NCBI RefSeq assembly: GCF_030732865.1
Contig: NZ_JASHKB010000018.1
Span: 1-64,000, forward strand
Length of the DNA stretch: 64,000 bases
Direction of reading: 5' to 3'
Source of the DNA: Roseitalea sp. MMSF_3546
Lineage (GTDB): Bacteria > Pseudomonadota > Alphaproteobacteria > Rhizobiales > Rhizobiaceae
Shown here: piece after piece, positions 62,395 to 64,000 of the stretch
Position numbering within the stretch: the stretch's first letter is position 1
How the letters are laid out: every line of letters starts with the position of its first letter
Program-made: the position numbers and the translations under genes
The notes under the pieces: generated by a model
Seen by the model: the letters and a program-made list of their open reading frames with translations, nothing else
The model's database searches: none
Told to the model about the DNA's origin: nothing

Positions 62395-62563
62395 AGCCTG
62401 GCCATCGGCAGGCCCACCGGTCGAATCCACCCCCCGAAAAGGGCCGTGTTCTGGTGCTGGCATGGACCGCGACCCCCTCGCGCAGACACCGGCACCTCTG
62501 CAACGATCCGGGCTATCGGTGAATGACTGGGGATTGTGCGCGCCGCCGAACCGTAAGATGGGC

Positions 62564-62638
62564 TGGCTGGGGCGGCAGGATTCGAACCTGCGCATGGCGG
62601 TACCAAAAACCGCTGCCTTACCGCTTGGCTACGCCCCA
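62564..62638 (-). tRNA. tRNA-Gln (anticodon TTG)
   Basis: A 75-base tRNA on the minus strand with encoded CCA. The acceptor is TGGGGCG/CGCCCCA, with the U-A first pair typical of tRNA-Gln. The D arm is GCCAAGCGGTAAGGC. The anticodon stem GCGGT/ACCGC encloses TTTTGGT (anticodon TTG). The T arm is GCAGGTTCGAATCCTGC. Confidence 0.97.
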
Positions 62639-62654
62639 TGACGCATCACGCCCG

Positions 62655-62683
62655 GATAAAGCCGGAACCGGCGAGGCTGTCAA
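62655..62683 (-). promoter_or_regulatory. tRNA-Gln promoter
   Basis: On the minus strand a perfect TTGACA (62683-62678), a 17-base spacer and TTTATC (62660-62655) lie 16 bases upstream of the mature tRNA-Gln 5' end. The best sigma-70-type promoter seen in the window. Confidence 0.75.
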
Positions 62684-62909
62684 CGGTTCCGCCGGTTTTT
62701 CCCGCGATCGCAACCGTCACCGGTTCCGGCCCGCCGCTGCTGCCTGCAGGGGTCGACACAAAGGTCCGCCATCACAAGGCCTCGGTGCCGTCAACGCCTT
62801 GCCGCCGCGTCGCATTTGGCGGTCATCGGCATTGCAGCCGAGGCAAGTTTATCGAACCGCCCACGGGCTCGGCCAATATTTCCGAAACATTCGAGCACCG
62901 AGCACCGCC

Positions 62910-64000
62910 ATGGAACGAACGCCCAATCTCGACCTGCCCTACATCATGCCCTCGCAGGCGCAAAAGCACGTCACCCACAACGAGGCGATCCGCGCGCTCG
63001 ATGCACTCGTCCAGCTCGTTGTCATCGACCGCGACCGCACCGCGCCGCCCGCCGAGCCGGGCGAGGGCGACCGGCACATCGTCGGCGCCGGAGCGACTGC
63101 GCATTGGGCAGGCCGGGACGGTCAGATCGCCGCCTTCCAGGACGGCGCGTGGGCCTATTTCACGGCGCAAACGGGCTGGCATGCCTATCTGCTCGCCGAA
63201 AGCCGGCTGATCGCCTGGGACGGGGCGGCCTGGATCGATGCCGAACCGTCCGTCACCGAGGTCCAGAACGCCACTCATGTCGGCATCCAGACGACGGCCG
63301 ACGACACCAACCGGCTGGCCGTGGCGTCCGCGGCGACGCTTCTGAGCCATGCCGGCGCGGGCCATCGGCTCAAGCTCAACAAGAACGCGCCGGCCGACAC
63401 GGCCTCGGTTGTCTTCCAGACGAACTGGTCGGGCCGGGCCGAGTTCGGCCTTGCCGGCGATGACGACTGGCGCGTCAAGGTCTCGCCCGACGGCAGCACC
63501 TGGCACGATGCCTTCGTGGTCGATGCCGACACGGGCCGCCTGGCGATCGCCGCTCCCCTTGGGCTGGCCAGCCTGACCGTGGCCGAGCGGCCGGCCGCCG
63601 ATACGGTCGCCGCCGGCACCATGGTCTATGTCACCGACGGGCCCGGCGGTGCCGGCCTGATGGTCTCCGACGCCAGCTACTGGCTGCGCGTGACGACCGA
63701 CGCATTCAGTCCCGACTGGCTGTTCGGCGGCGGCGAGGACGGCGCCTGGTGCAGCCCGGCCGACCTGTCGACCGTCTTTGAGGACGCCGCCGCGACAACG
63801 CAGGCGGCGGAAACCGACCCGGTCGGCCATGTCGTCGACAGGTCCGGCAACCAGGCCCATGCCACGCAGGCCGGCGCCTCGCTGCGTCCGCAACTTGCCG
63901 GCACGACCCACGGCCGGCTGGTGCTCGACGGCGTCGACGACAAGCTCACCCACACCTTCGCCGGCCCGGTCGTCGGCGACCTGCTCATCGCCGGCACCGA
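62910..64000 (+). CDS. DUF2793 phage/GTA-type structural protein, partial at the window edge
   Basis: The frame from the ATG at 62910 is open to the end of the window (about 363 codons seen, no stop). The N-terminus LDLPYIMPSQAQKHVTHNEA and ALDALVQLVVIDRD is diagnostic for DUF2793 (residues about 7-90). Two SPDGSTWHDAF-like and VAAGTMVYVTDGPGG segments follow, then the start of a LamG/concanavalin-like module (VGHVVDRSGNQAHATQAGA, RPQL, LVLDGVDDKL). DUF2793 proteins occur in phage tail regions and with gene-transfer-agent genes in alphaproteobacteria. Only the right-hand neighbours could show which applies here. No strong ribosome binding site is visible. Confidence 0.82.
   Translation, partial: MERTPNLDLPYIMPSQAQKHVTHNEAIRALDALVQLVVIDRDRTAPPAEPGEGDRHIVGAGATAHWAGRDGQIAAFQDGAWAYFTAQTGWHAYLLAESRLIAWDGAAWIDAEPSVTEVQNATHVGIQTTADDTNRLAVASAATLLSHAGAGHRLKLNKNAPADTASVVFQTNWSGRAEFGLAGDDDWRVKVSPDGSTWHDAFVVDADTGRLAIAAPLGLASLTVAERPAADTVAAGTMVYVTDGPGGAGLMVSDASYWLRVTTDAFSPDWLFGGGEDGAWCSPADLSTVFEDAAATTQAAETDPVGHVVDRSGNQAHATQAGASLRPQLAGTTHGRLVLDGVDDKLTHTFAGPVVGDLLIAGT

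Larger units (their letters stand above)
61937..62563. other. Gene-poor stretch between phnD and tRNA-Gln
   Basis: The 627 bases between phnD and tRNA-Gln contain the probable Pho box next to phnD and the decayed ABC ATPase piece. Nothing else convincing was seen. The open frames spanning the tRNA are translations of tRNA sequence. Confidence 0.5.

Noticed and set aside
62249-62641. Plus-strand frame ending in GRQDSNLRMAVPKTAALPLG
   Set aside because: This is translation of the complement of tRNA-Gln, a common false gene call. The minus-strand frame 61857-62639 is likewise tRNA-derived at its start.

Overview
The window is high-GC DNA from an alphaproteobacterium. The rpmH-rnpA-yidC block, ubiE-ubiB, a CHASE2 adenylate cyclase beside a FecR-domain gene, a tripartite tricarboxylate (TTT) transporter and several ABC uptake operons fit Hyphomicrobiales best. 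The genus cannot be read from the sequence. Almost all of it is ordinary chromosome; there is no CRISPR array, no insertion sequence and no complete prophage.

Layout. 1-4 kb: hexapeptide acetyltransferase and yidC-rnpA-rpmH (minus strand). 3.8-7.6 kb: TVP38-type membrane protein, an unusual disulfide-oxidoreductase-fold flavoprotein and an orphan sensor kinase, then tRNA-Arg(ACG). 8.3-10.6 kb: ubiE-ubiB. 10.7-19.5 kb: nucleoside and base salvage (add, upp, deoA, purine nucleoside phosphorylase, cdd) with a nucleoside-type ABC transporter that has no binding-protein gene nearby. 19.7-23.1 kb: slyX, an SLC13 carrier and an enolase-superfamily enzyme. 23.2-30.7 kb: a TTT transporter and a separate three-gene catabolic operon (Gfo/Idh/MocA dehydrogenase, DUF993, xylose-isomerase-like TIM barrel). 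Both are preceded by nearly identical TetR-type operators, and a tetR gene lies beside the second. 30.9-38.5 kb: methyltransferase, DUF1206 and DUF4345 membrane proteins, then FecR / CHASE2-cyclase / HD-phosphohydrolase and a small-molecule kinase.

38.5-48 kb is a sugar-type ABC uptake and catabolism locus in two divergent arms around a SorC regulator, with two different creatininase-family hydrolases, RidA, a short-chain dehydrogenase and an FGGY kinase. 48.2-58.4 kb is an eight-gene operon opposite a GntR/FCD regulator: a divergent M20 peptidase-like protein, a polar amino-acid ABC transporter, a phosphotriesterase-like hydrolase, a DHDPS-family lyase, a 971-residue protein that fuses the three parts of an HcnABC/opine-oxidase-type dehydrogenase, and DUF3830. 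58.5-61.9 kb is phnD-phnC-phnE-phnE behind a probable Pho box. The right end holds a decayed ABC-ATPase fragment, tRNA-Gln(TTG) with a clear promoter, and the start of a phage/GTA-type DUF2793 gene that runs off the window.

The observations most worth following are the two-promoter TetR regulon, the triple-fusion oxidase operon, and the fact that all four solute-binding-protein genes in the window are followed by a perfect GC-rich inverted repeat before their membrane-component genes.
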